Shown: positions 24,667-35,873 of the stretch, one piece after another | Position numbering within the stretch: position 1 is the first letter of the stretch | Layout: every line of letters begins with the position of its first letter | Source of the DNA: Phlegmacium glaucopus | Lineage: Eukaryota; Basidiomycota; Agaricomycetes; Agaricales; Cortinariaceae | Direction of reading: 5' to 3' | Assembly (NCBI GenBank): GCA_015039465.1 | Contig: MU130361.1 | Coordinates: forward strand, 513,212-577,211 | DNA: 64,000 nt | Notes under the pieces: generated by a model | Seen by the model: only the letters and a program-made list of their open reading frames with translations | Database searches by the model: none | What the model was told of the DNA's origin: nothing | Made by a program: the position numbers and the translations under genes

Positions 24667-25728
24667 TTCTACAAGATACTTGGTGTTAATACGTCAGTCA
24701 ATAGGTGCCGTATCTTTGAGAGTCATTCTTATAAAGAGGTCGGACAACGCATGAAATTCTTCAAGGACTTTGTTCGACTGTTCGACTAGTAACTTCGGAC
24801 TCAGAAAATCTTAACTGGCGAACCTTGTCATTAACTGGCCGAGACGTCTCCGAATTCTTGCTTCCCATGAACTTATGCGTTTAAATATCATGAACGTTAT
24901 TCAATGCACCCCCCAGCAGAGTGCATGAAGTACGAAATACTTGAGTAGTCTGATCCGAGTCTCGGAGTTGATAAGTACTTTACATAATTACAGTTAAATT
25001 GTTGAAATGAAAAAAATTGGTACATACAATGTGTGAATTGAATTGAGGAGAACCTCATTCTATGGCTGTGTCTTGGAAGGATGAGTTCAACCCTGGATAG
25101 CCTGCATGATTGGGGGATAGGCATTCCCCATTAAAGCAGAAACTCGTATCATTTTATGATGAAATCATTACTCGAGCACCATGTTTTTTGGATAAACCCA
25201 TGTCATATCATACAGAAATAAGATCAGCAAATTTGGTTGTCAATATACGTACGCTAAAGTTCTATAAATGTACGGGTAAGAATCAAAGGGGACTTGGAAT
25301 TCAATAGAAAGATGAGCGGAGAATTTAAAGTGTCAAATTGACAAATTTGGGGTTTATAATAGTCAAAAGTTCATTTTATTACAAACTCGCACTGCCTCCC
25401 AATATTCTAACAAGAAAACTTGGCAGACTAGCTAGCCATGGATCAGCTTGGAACCTAGCCAACAAATATTCCACTGGCAAGCTGTGTTGACACCTACTAA
25501 GGAGCGATCACCGCCTGGGCCGCCACTTTTGTAGCAGCGATCTAATAGTTACATAAACGTTACCATAACGTAGTGCCAATTTGTCATGTCGGCCTCCGCT
25601 TGGGCTATTGTATTGCACTTCTCTGCCAGCGTTGGCCAGTAACTTTTATTAATATATGCGATCAAAATCGGGCGTTTTTCTGTGTCTTAATATTAAGTGG
25701 GCGGTTTTTAGTTTTTTTACAGTGTACT
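24667..25728. other. Intergenic region, no gene seen
   Basis: About 1.1 kb of mostly AT-rich sequence between the PLK4-like gene and the DUF6534 gene. Short open frames have no support. A small inverted repeat ACGTTA-CCA-TAACGT lies around 25557-25571. Nothing else stands out. Confidence 0.4.
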
Positions 25729-25736
25729 TATAAATA
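25729..25736 (+). promoter_or_regulatory. TATA-like element of the DUF6534 gene
   Basis: TATAAATA lies 37 bp upstream of the ATG at 25773, in the usual range for a TATA box with a short leader. No other site upstream is as clear. Confidence 0.45.
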
Positions 25737-25772
25737 ACTGGCAAGCTCGTTGATTCCCATTTTTCCTCCGCT

Positions 25773-27880
25773 ATGTCTGGACAAACAGTATCTCTGACCG
25801 TCAAGGAGCTGGAGAGCACCTATGGGATACTTTTTACTGGTGTGTTCATTCCTGTTCAGATAGTTTTATGGTCATTTAAAATAATTGGACGACTCTAGGA
25901 TATGTCATAGGCTTGGTGGCTTATGGATTTACCTTTTTTCGTGCGTGCGATCCCCATAACGAGGCATGGCGTCTAAGCCATGGTTTAGAAACTTATGACT
26001 ATTATTCTCGATACCCCCTGGATCATTGGGTTATCAAGGCGACGGTTAGTAGCAACTTTGGTGTTTGGACGTGCCATTGATGTATTTGCTATAGGTCGGT
26101 TTTCTTTGGTGAGTGTCGGCGTCCGAACCATCAGCATTTACTTGAGCCTTGCTGGAATGAAGCATATTGGATACCATCAATTCGGTGTTAAGTGAGCCAA
26201 TTTTGTCGATATCAGAGAGCCTTCATCATACTAACATTATTTAGTTTCTCATGCGTAAGAAATTTTCTAATAAGAGGTACATGGATTTTAATGGATCTTC
26301 TCGTAGACTTTATTACTACCTCGTCCTCACTTTCCCGGATACCCCTCCATTATTGGATGTTACTCCGTGAGCCCTCTAACTCTACACATTACTCACGCTC
26401 CAAACATTGATTTTATGCCACCAGCACATATTGCGTGTGTTCATATTTTACAACAGGCTCGTAGGATTGTGCTGATTAGCGTTCTGTGACCTATATCAGG
26501 CTGAAATCGGAGTTTCAGTAAGTGTACTTTGACTTTCACGATTACTGGCTCTTCATATCTGTCCATCTGTCCAGGTACTGGCTATCCTTATTGTACAAAT
26601 GTGAGCAATAACCACATATGGTCCTTTCCGCTTCTTGATTCTCAACCATCAGATACTATTCACACCATGTCTGGATGGGTGAGATCATGCTTTCTCCCCT
26701 CTGTTTAGAGATTTGAATGATTTGGTACAGCAAGCCGAAACGCCACTATCGCCGTTGGAATTGTAAGAATCGTTCTGTGCCATGACCACTAAAATTTACG
26801 GTGTTCTCATCTTACAGGCTATTATCTCTTTGGCCGCCTTCGGTATGTGCTTACTTGATCGATATTGGACAGAAGTGCTGAAAACCAGAATCTGACAGCT
26901 TTAGGGATAGGTGAACAGCTTAATTACTATCATAATGATCAGTCCACTGATGTTGAGCTGGCCAGCGGCAACTGGAAATCTGTTTGTGCTATCGTCTATA
27001 TTTCCGCTCCCCAATCTAATCATGCTTGTTCTTAGTGCGAAAAGCTTAGTGTTTTCATCAATTACAACTCCACAAGCCAAGGTTAATCAATTTTCAACTT
27101 CAGTTTATCCTTACTTACCAGTTTACAGGGCATCATGGCGTCTTCGCAAGGCCTTACTTTCCTGTCTGGGCTCTCGGCATTTGCTGCTCTCAGTTATTAT
27201 CTCAGTCCGTCGCCGGATCCCATCCTCGAACCGTATGTCCATTATCATGATATCATTTTCGATTTTGACTTTTATCCTCTGTAAGCTCGGAAAGGCTCTT
27301 TAATCTTGTTGTAGTATATACTATTACACGGGGGAGCGTGGCAACTGCCTTGCAGCTCGGCTACTTCGTTGCGGTAAGGCGTTGACTCTCTACGACCTTG
27401 AGCTATATTCAACTCCAATCGATTCAGTTTATAATAGTACCAACGAAACCTTTCTGGATGCCCTTTCGTCTTGTTGCAAGCAGAGGTTTGTCTTTTGGTT
27501 CTTGTTATCCGTCAAAGCCTTATGTCTGTTGCTCCCGAGCAGCGTTCATTAACAGTCTCTTGGCCATGTAGGTTCAAGACCAGCCACCAGAGTAAACTTC
27601 TATTAATATTACTTACAGGCTGAACGCTCGTAAGGTTCATCAAGGACGAGGTGTAAATGAGGAAGATATCACTTCTCGCAAGACCGCCACAACCTCATCG
27701 TCCTCCGTATCCCGGATCAGCTCGAACATTAGGTTTGCTGTCGCGGAGAGCAAATCCGGTATTACTGCCCAAGTCAAAGGAGCGAACGACAATGGTACTA
27801 CTAGTAGGCCGTTCTTACACGACGAGGAAGCCCATGGTTGTCATAAACAGGCTGCTAAGTGTGACAATCTACTAGTATAG
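25773..27880 (+). CDS. DUF6534 multi-pass membrane protein
   Basis: The gene is split by a dozen or more introns into small exons, but the joined blocks follow the DUF6534 family of Agaricomycetes: TYGILFTGYVIGLVAYGFTF, QTYDYYSRYPLDHW, FLCILDTINSVLISHALYYY, then AEIGVSVLAILIVQ, YYSHHVWMASRNATI, a variable loop, TRGSVATALQLGYFV, PFRLVASRAFINSLLAMLNA and RKVHQGRG. About seven membrane segments are expected. The tail is hydrophilic, Ser/Thr-rich, and ends at TAG 27878-27880. The family is large in mushroom-forming fungi and has no established function; a receptor-like or transport role has been suggested only from topology. Some intron borders are uncertain, notably around 26030-26350 and 26900-27130, but no block demands a frameshift. 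Confidence 0.78.
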
Positions 27881-29716
27881 GGGAAGAAAGCAACTTACAT
27901 GGACCTCTGCATCTGCCTATATAATACTTACTGTAATAATTCCAAGTGTATATATAGCTTGGACAATCTGTCATATAAATAAATGCCACATGGAATTGTG
28001 ATCGCCGTCCGAAGCGTAGGGATCTAAAAGTCGTCCTCACTGAGTGACATGGTGTGCCTTTTAACTTTCAGCAACCTATCTTGTTGATCGCATTGACCAA
28101 CAGCACATGGATTTGCAAAATTGGCACATTGGTTATGCTTGAACGCCCCAAGAGTACCGGCCTTAAAGTTGAACTATACAACCCAGGCCTAACGTCACTT
28201 ACTAAATGGTAGTAAATCATGTAACGTTGTCGAAATGCTTACTACTTGGACCCCGGAAAATGTATGGAGATGATGGCCCGCTGTAGTAGGAGTTGAACGT
28301 TGAAGATCTATCGAAATGTCCCTTAGGTTTAAGTGTATGACATACGTCGGCAACCGTAATATAAGGCTAACTGCTCTCTGATCTCACCTCACCTCATTAT
28401 CGATATTTCCGCCGTCTTTCCTGCAGGCTTTTTTGCATCATAAAAATAATGGACATTGTTGGTGCAATAGGGCCCAGATTTATTTATTTATTGCTCTCTA
28501 GAACAAAGGTGTGAAAGGTTTTGGAAGACATGCAATGGGAGGAACGATTTATTGATAATAGGGCGAGATAAGAGAGCAGGGCAGCCCGGAAATTTCCGAA
28601 CTTGGCAAGGGATCCTCATCACGCCGCCGCCACTGTTATTATGGAATTACTTATGGAGCAATTTCGTCTACTTATGTACGCTGATGTCCGCAACCACAGT
28701 ATCAGCTGTGACAACGGAAACCATAATTTTAACCAGCCCACAAAATCGACTCTCCAGGTGCGAATTAATAGCGTACTGCCACTAGCAATGTGCTGAGCCA
28801 GTTCTAGTGTGCTGTGTTAGATTACTAAAATTGAGGCTAGGTAAAGAGTGAAATAATATTTGTTGTTCACCTCAGTTGTTTGCGCAGCAAACAACTGAGG
28901 GAGCATCGAGAAAACATATGGATTATATAACTTGCCTGCTAGAGTTTAGACTCCAAAATACACAAATAAAAGGAGTAGAGAAATGGGAGCGTGATCGCTG
29001 GGTGAGGTAATGAATGTATTGGCGGCAGTGCGCAATGAACCGCAAGCCATTTACGTATATCTTCCAGAATTACAAATCAACAGCCAGAATACGGAGCAGC
29101 AAGAATGGAATGTGGCATGAGCATAGTTATCTCAGGCGGTATCAGAAGTCACCCTGGTCTTCATATTTCAACGTAATTGCAATTGAAAATGTACCAAGCA
29201 GCCAAGACTCGACAGGGTACCAGCTATGATCACTGTTTGAAATTTCCGCAGAAATGTCTGATTGAAGTAATGGCAGCTGAATATCATGCAATCGTGCATA
29301 TAGCCCCAATAGCCCCAAGGGAGAGTGCAAGCAGTCCAACCATAACGATAAACTTGTTACTGGTGTAATTCACCTAGTTTCGGAGTCATTCTTGACCCGG
29401 CTAATAGTATTATCGTGTCGATTCTTCAACGAGTACAGTCCGAATGTCCGATATCCAGTGGCCCAGCGCGGGTCGAACACAAACGAGATATACAGGGTCA
29501 GGCTAGGATTGAGAGGCAGGGCGACACATGACGCTGATTCAACTGAGAAAATGAAGGAGCGGCTGCTGTGGCCCCCCAGATAAGTATCAAAGAGGGATAT
29601 GCCGTTCTGAAGCCAATTAAGACTCAAATGCACCCAACTTACTTACCATGGTTATGGGGATCATCGTCAATATAATACGATCAATTGGAAAATCTATAGC
29701 ATATTAATATTATTGT
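27881..29716. other. Long intergenic region, no supported gene
   Basis: This 1.8 kb region lies between the ends of two convergent genes. Several open frames of 60-90 codons occur on both strands without family resemblance. The clear structure is a perfect 31 bp hairpin at 28870-28900, listed separately. An ATTT-rich stretch lies near 28480. Confidence 0.4.
28870..28900. repeat. Perfect hairpin, 14 bp stem and 3 nt loop
   Basis: CCTCAGTTGTTTGC is followed by GCA and then by the exact reverse complement GCAAACAACTGAGG. The stem does not extend further. It is not next to a gene end, being about 800-1000 bp from the nearest on either side, so it is unlikely to be a 3' processing signal. It could be a transposon terminus, a small structured RNA or a replication-related cruciform. 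Confidence 0.6.
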
Positions 29717-30444
29717 TCAGATGCGTACTTCTGTTGATTCTTTTTTCGATAGTTTATGAAGGTCTTGTTCTGTATTGAGAGGAGAGTTAGAAAGTGCACT
29801 GTATTCCCTGACAAAAGGCTTTTACTCACGAATTCCCCAAACATATGTTCGTAGATCCAAAAACTCTGAATGAGGGTTCATCTCTCAGATTGGATATGAT
29901 GGAATTTCATCACACTTACCGACGTGCAGACCATCGTATATTTTCTTCACTTCTGCTCTCACTCTGGAAAAATCTTCCTTAGAAGCAGAGGTATCGGCTA
30001 AAGCTTTCAAATCCTTTTCAACCGCTTCTATTCGCCTGACGTGCGCCGAGACCTGAACAAGAGATTATCCAGTGTCTGATAGCGTGTGTTCTCACAATAC
30101 TGACCTTCTCTGTGCTGACCTTCAGCTCTTCAACGCTCGTCTGTAGTGCTGCAGATGCTCGCTGATATTCTTCTAATAAATGATATGCAGCGAAAGATGA
30201 CGCCAAAGAGAAGCCAAAAAGGAAACCAATAATGCTGACCAAAAAGGATGTTAACATAAGGAAAAATAATGGTGATAATAATGTACCCTCCACGAAAACC
30301 ACCAATGGGTTTCTTTTGAGCTTGGACCGCGCCAAGATTTGACATGGCATCATTTTGCCTCGCGGTCGTTGAAGTAAAGTTGCGTCTTTGAACAAGATGA
30401 TGAGACCGTCTGGAGAGTCCAGCAAAGCGCATACACGAAGCCAT
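29717..30444 (-). CDS. Predicted mitochondrial inner-membrane coiled-coil protein
   Basis: Five exons fit, with the start at 30444 and TGA at 29717-29719. The N-terminus (MASCMRFAGLSRRSHH, then VQRRNFTSTTARQN) is basic, Ser/Thr-rich and lacks acid residues, as in a mitochondrial presequence, with RNFTST as a likely cleavage area. It is followed by KKPIGGFRGGIIGFLFGFSL and ASSFAAYHLLEEY, a single membrane segment, and then a coiled coil (ASAALQTSVEELKVSTEKVS). The C-terminus reads EFLDLRTYVWGIQQDLHKLS. The GGFRGG..GFL.G membrane block followed by LLEEY recalls a small conserved fungal mitochondrial family whose function I do not know. Splice joins G|AG and C|AA restore codons cleanly, which supports the model. 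Confidence 0.75.
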
Positions 30445-30789
30445 GATAGAGGGCTTGTACGACACCTGTAGTGTGTACAGCTCAAGTTGTTGCAGGCGGG
30501 GGATTGCTATGATGAAAGGGTGCTGAAGTGAATCCAAGTTCACCCGCTGACACGTGATCTCCTGCACGCCACTTCGAACTTCAAAAATCTTATTGAACGA
30601 CAAAGGCCACATTCATTTGTAGCCGCTAGCACCAGGGATTAATTCGTAACGCTGTGCGAGTTTTGGTCCATACTACAACTTTAAAAAATCTGTGGTCCAC
30701 CAAGTTCCTGTACTCTTGAAGTCTTGCAAACTTAAAACACTTCTCTAAATTCTCGAGCTCTCTGGTGGCAAGGAAAGGAGTGCTGCATC
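30445..30789. promoter_or_regulatory. Divergent promoter, mitochondrial protein / POP1
   Basis: 345 bp between two opposite start codons. A TTTAAAA-like stretch lies near 30679 and a CT-rich tract (tctctaaattctcgagctctc) runs to about 30765 ahead of POP1. No strong known site is seen. Confidence 0.35.
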
Positions 30790-33700
30790 ATGTCACAAAA
30801 GCGAAGGAGCGGAAATGAAGCCGATGATATGACAGGCAGAGAAAAAAAGAAACTGAAAGTGTCGGCCGCACGTACAATAGCCACTCAAGCAGGACCTTTG
30901 CAAATCACATCGCAATCAAGACCGATACCCACCAACAGTGCGTCTTTCAAATATAATTTTATCCTTAAAGAGGTCTCATATTATGGATTCAGGCATGGCA
31001 GGCATGCCCAGTGCCATAGATGTCGAGAAATTCGTCGAAGTGGGTAAATACTCAATAACATCTTAATTATATAAAGACTCATCTCGGGAGCAGGCACGCG
31101 CATTTGAAATCGATGCAATGCATACAGCGATGAAGACCGCCAGGTACATGCTTTGTACTCAAGTTGTGATATGCCGTTGTTTACAAGCCAATTTGTAGCT
31201 CGACCTCAACGCACCGAGCATGGCAGACCTTGCCACGACACCTCCGAAGAAGAGCAGCTAGTCATGACGTCCGCAGAGTCCCTCTTCGACTTCGCGAAAA
31301 GGCGCGAGCCGAGGTGAGGCTCGTTGCATTCATTTCATCTCACATATAGTAGTGATGTTTTAGATGGATCCAGTACGCAAGAAATCGCTTAGACGTGCAA
31401 TGTCTAAACGTGGCAAGAGCAAGCATCTTAGCCGTACAGAGTCTTTACTGAAACGACAACGTTGACGATCTTTTTTTTGTATACTCGCACTTTATTAAGT
31501 TTATTATAGGTGATAAAATGTGGCTAGAAACGCATATCTGGCACGCGAAACGAATGCACATGGAAAAAATATGGGGTTATACTTTGGTCTGTCATTCACA
31601 TTTTCACCATATACAAATGCTGAACGTGATGGAGCAACCAGGCTACGACTCCGACAGACAAAGCTTACCGTCCCTCTCACCGAGCTTCTATCCAGGACTC
31701 GATCCTGCACGATGCATCATATTATTCCCTGGCTGAGATTAAAGGTCCAGAAATGCTTCTGATTGCCATGTTAGAGATGTCCTGTGATCCCCAAGGACCA
31801 GGGCCAGGATCAAAGCGGTATGTCAACATACAACTCTGTTCGTTGATTTGATTATACATATCACGTAGATGCCTTGGCGGATCTCGGACTCTGGAAACGC
31901 ACCTCTATAAACCTGATTCTTATCCATTTGATTTGATAGGACCCATAACCATTATCTGGCAGCCGAAGTCTACTTCTTCCAATGTCAAATCCAGCACATC
32001 AAGGAGTAGAAAAAACAATGAGAAGGAGCCACAAGCTGTGTTACCTACTTCAGGGCAGGCAGGCTCGATGACAGCTCGTACCATCTGGCTACGCTTCCAT
32101 CCCTCAGTTCAACTTGAAGTTTTCGACACTCTGAAACAGACCGCATCTCGGACTCTAGAAAAGTACAAAACCAATTCCAATGGTCCGCAGGAAGTTACCT
32201 TGGAAATTGCAGATCTAAAAAGACATGTCAACGTGTTTGAGATTATGGGACCCAAATCAAGTCAAGTTATCAAAGGAGCGTTGTCACCAGTTGCCCCCGA
32301 AAAAAGGGAAGAATTCTTGAAGGTCAGCCTTTTAATATAATAATATGAATGCAGTAGGTCTTACTAATGAGATCTAGTTTTGGGCGTCACTGACGAACTT
32401 GCAAACTGCTGGTTCAATACCTCGCGGTATGATTATTGGTTTCAAAGTCAATGATCCAAGATTAAAGTAAGGAACTCATTTGCCCATTCTTATCTGACGA
32501 GCCTTTCTGACGTTTCGTGAAGATTTCCCCCGAAGAATGCAAAGCCTAAGATCGACAATTCATCCAACGTTTCATCCATAAATATCACCCTACCCTCGGC
32601 CCTTCTGGCTTCGAGCGATATTTGGGACGATGCGATCAGGAATGGATTGGCAAAACCGCGCTTCAAGAAGAAAGAACTCGATGACCGTCGGTCAAAGGTA
32701 AATGTCCTCTGCACATCAAGGATGTTATTTTGTGACTTTTAAGCTCCAGAACGATATCCCAGGCACCCCTCTTAGTGCACGTCGTCAAGACGATCGCATC
32801 CCTGTTCTTCTCATTCAGCGTTCACTGGAGGCACCGAGTAGCTCTGATAGTCAGGCCCTCCATGGATGGACACTCATAGTTCCCGCAGGATGGTCAATGG
32901 CGTTCTTTAACTCCCTGATATTCACGAACACCCGTGTGGGTGGCCAACGGGAGCGGCAAACACAGGCATACGAGGCTGGAACGATGTACTATCCGCGCGA
33001 CTATCCATTTACTCGGGCGTATGACGCTTATGCATTGGATCGAGAAAGCGCAGACAAGAGCGCTTGGGAAAGAAAGCCTCCTGCCAAGCGGGTGAATTTT
33101 GAAGCTTTAGGGACTAGGAGTCCTTGGCGTGCAGATTGGGAGGTTGTGCTTGGGCTATCTACACAGGATGAAGAACACGTCGGTCCAGATCCATCTGCTT
33201 TAGTTACGACCCAGAGAGAAATTGTCTCAGAAGTGAAGCCCCAAATCAAACCATGGTTGCTCCGAGGGCCAGAAGTGCCCAAGATCATTCCTAGCATCTT
33301 CTCTGTCTTCAGCCATGCTGCAGTTATACTCTCAGAGATCAATAGACTGCGTCTCAAGCGAGGCCAGACATTGCTCTCTAACGATGTCAAATCGGCCGAC
33401 CTTTTGAAAGGCGCCTTGATCAACGTTAAGGTCTCAATGTGTTCGAGGGGTGCACCGCAGGATTTAGCGGCCATTTATTCGTTATCAGACGATGTCTACA
33501 GGAAATGGGAAAAGGCACTTCTTCTCCGTGAATCGGGTGGGATTTCTTTAGAGGATGATACACCACAGGAAGCTGAGGTCAGTGCATGATTCTCATTGAA
33601 AACCTAGAATGGAGATTAATACTTTAGTGAAGTTATCGGAAATTATGCCTAGTCCTAACTCTATCATCGGGTATGTAACGACCGGTCATTTTTCGCTGGC

Positions 33701-33932
33701 TAGGGGAGTGGGATTTGCCATCGGCGCCATTTCAGTGGTCCAGCTGATTGAGCTGGAGCAGCAATCTCTACGGTATTTTTCCCGGAACATCCATGTTATT
33801 CCTTTGTTTATACTTTTTTCATCTAGGTTGCATCGAAACCAGAAATTTCATAATAAAATGCTTGCAAGTTTGCGAAACCCCGATAGTCAACATTGTCGAG
33901 CTGTGTATGTTGAAGTCATATCGGATCCTTGA
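30790..33932 (+). CDS. POP1: RNase P/MRP protein Pop1
   Basis: Pop1 is the largest protein of RNase P and RNase MRP, which process tRNA and rRNA precursors in the nucleus and nucleolus. N-terminal blocks: RAFEIDAMHTAMKTASSTST, AWQTLPRHLRRRAASHDVRR, KARAEMDP, KRGKSKHLSRTESLLKRQRD, then WLETHIWHAKRMHMEKIWGY and RPSHRASIQDSILHDASYYS. The POPLD-type middle follows (for example VPAGWSMAFFNSLIF, GGQRERQTQAYEAGTMYYPR), and the C-terminus carries IGYVTTGHFSLARGVGFAIG and a final RAVYVEV. About ten introns are needed, one of which (about 31588-31643) separates WGYTL from ATTPTDK. All conserved blocks are present, so it should be functional. It converges with borealin, with 224 bp between the stops. 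Confidence 0.95.
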
Positions 33933-34156
33933 ATGTCGGATCCTTAACGTCGGTTGCGGAATCAGTGCAAAGTTGACATAGTTACATGACCTAATGTATA
34001 GTTGCTTGGAGATTGAACTCTAAAGTTGCAGTTGCCTCGCAATATGAATATTGAAGCGACAACCCAATGCAGGACTGAATTTGGAGGGCGAGTAAGATAT
34101 AATAAATAAGAGATGCAAGTATGTCCAAAGATGAAAGAGCTAGAGGCTGCGCAAAG

Positions 34157-35694
34157 CTATCTGATCTTCCATTTATCCACAGCAGCTTGCACCAGCCTGC
34201 CCATCTCTGCCCTGGCTTGCTTCTTTGCACTATCAGTAATGCCTTCAAGTGCATCCAATGCTCCAGGCGAGGTTTGTAAAGGGTCGAACTCTAGAAGATG
34301 GCCGTCTTTGGTGGGTATAGCTACCAAAGCGGAGAATGACCGCATATGAGGGGCTGGACGGGGTGTTGTTTGGTTGTTGGTTATTCGAGGTGCTGGAAAC
34401 TGAAAGCCGGGAAATTTTGTCTGTGAGTGTGATTGCGAAACAAAGGAGTTTTCTCTTGAATGAGACGATGATGACGTTGCTTGAGACGATGCCGTGTAGA
34501 AACTTGTTTGTGAATCTGTCCGTGAATGGTAACCATTCATCGTTGGGAATGCCACGGAGGGGTCCCTCCTTATGATGATTCCGCTCTTGGACCGCTTTAG
34601 TGTTCGATCTCCCCCTAAATCATTCTTCTGCATACCGTGTACATCTTGAGCGTCGTCGTCCGAGTCCATTTCTGTCCTTTCGATTCCATTGAACCAGCCT
34701 AATCCAAACTCATATGGATTAACAAGAGGGGAACCGTTGATGCTAAGCATATTTTCATCCTTCCTTGGTAATCGCATCGCAGTTTGATCGGTTCTGGGGG
34801 GAAACGTAGGTGTTTTTGAAGGCAGGGTTGGATTAAAGCTGGAGCTGGAGGGAACTCGAGTGTGTTGTGGCGCTACGAGATTAGGAACCGAGGATTGATG
34901 CTTGAGAGGTGAAGTCGGACGTGACGGTGGACGAGGGTTATATGTAGAGGTGGCATTGTTGAAGGGGGGTCTTGGCTTCTGAGGACTTGGAGATGGAGGT
35001 ACACGGCCCATGGTTCGTGCCTGCTACCAAATTTCAGTAATTACATTTGAAGGAAGAGAAAGGATATGTATACAGTGCTTGGGGTCTTGTTTGAAGGGGG
35101 AAGCAGTCGCGACTGCTGTGCAGTTCCCGGACCTGTAGATGAGCCTGCTACTTTTTTTGGCGAAAGTAATTGTGTCCGAGCTGATGAATAGTTAGTGAGG
35201 GGGAAAGCGCTCGTAATGAAATACAACTAACCAATTTTCAACGTTCGTTGAGAATCGTTATCTTTGGGTTGACTTGATCCAGATAGTTCTGCCTCTGCCT
35301 CTTGACTTGCTACCCATTTCCTCTTCCGCATGCTTTTATCAATTTCTCCTAGAGTAGCATCCCCGCCTGCCGCAACCAACTTCTCCTTCTGATAACCTCT
35401 CAACGCCGACTGAATATTCCCCTCGTATTTCTTGCCAAATTCACGCATAGTCATAGCGCGGACTTGTTTAGGTATCCGTGAGACCTGCCCCTCTTGATGG
35501 ATAGTAAAGTTTTCGAGCCTGTCTTTGAGCCATGCCTCAAACTGCCGAGTGCGATGTGCAACTGAATGCCAAATTCATGTTAGGTTTGTTTTCGAACAAG
35601 TTTTTAGAGATAACGGACCTTCAATGTCGAGATTGGCTATCAGCTGTCTCTTCTCTTCGTTGCTATAGTGCCGCATTGAGCTTGGTAGATTCAT
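34157..35694 (-). CDS. Borealin-type chromosomal passenger protein
   Basis: The N-terminal exons (from ATG 35694) give RQLIANLDIEVAHRTRQFEA and WLKDRLENFTIHQEGQVSRI, then PKQVRAMTMREFGKKYEGNI and QSALRGYQKEKL. This is the borealin N-terminal domain (Nbl1 in yeasts), which forms a three-helix bundle with survivin and INCENP and targets Aurora B to centromeres and the spindle midzone. Fungal Nbl1 can be very short, but here it is followed by a long Ser/Pro-rich disordered region with SP and TP sites, candidates for Cdk control. The C-terminal end (ALDALEGITDSAKKQARAEM, VQAAVDKWK) is helical and may be a second conserved borealin-like segment. Four or five exons. It is divergent from the ERG26-type gene with 179 bp between starts. 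Confidence 0.85.
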
Positions 35695-35873
35695 GAAGAA
35701 GTCCAGAGAGAGATTAAAGGTCAACAGACTGGGTATAGATGATCACGTGAACGCGTTTGATCGCGTTTCCACATTTGGAGAAAATATATTTCAAGTTTAT
35801 GTCGTTCGACAGCCAACTTTTGATTTTGGCCTTCAATCCACAGTTGTGTCCATCCTAAAGGTCGTTGCTTATA

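Noticed and set aside
28870..28900. The hairpin as a transcription terminator
   Set aside because: Eukaryotic mRNA genes do not end this way and no gene end is close.
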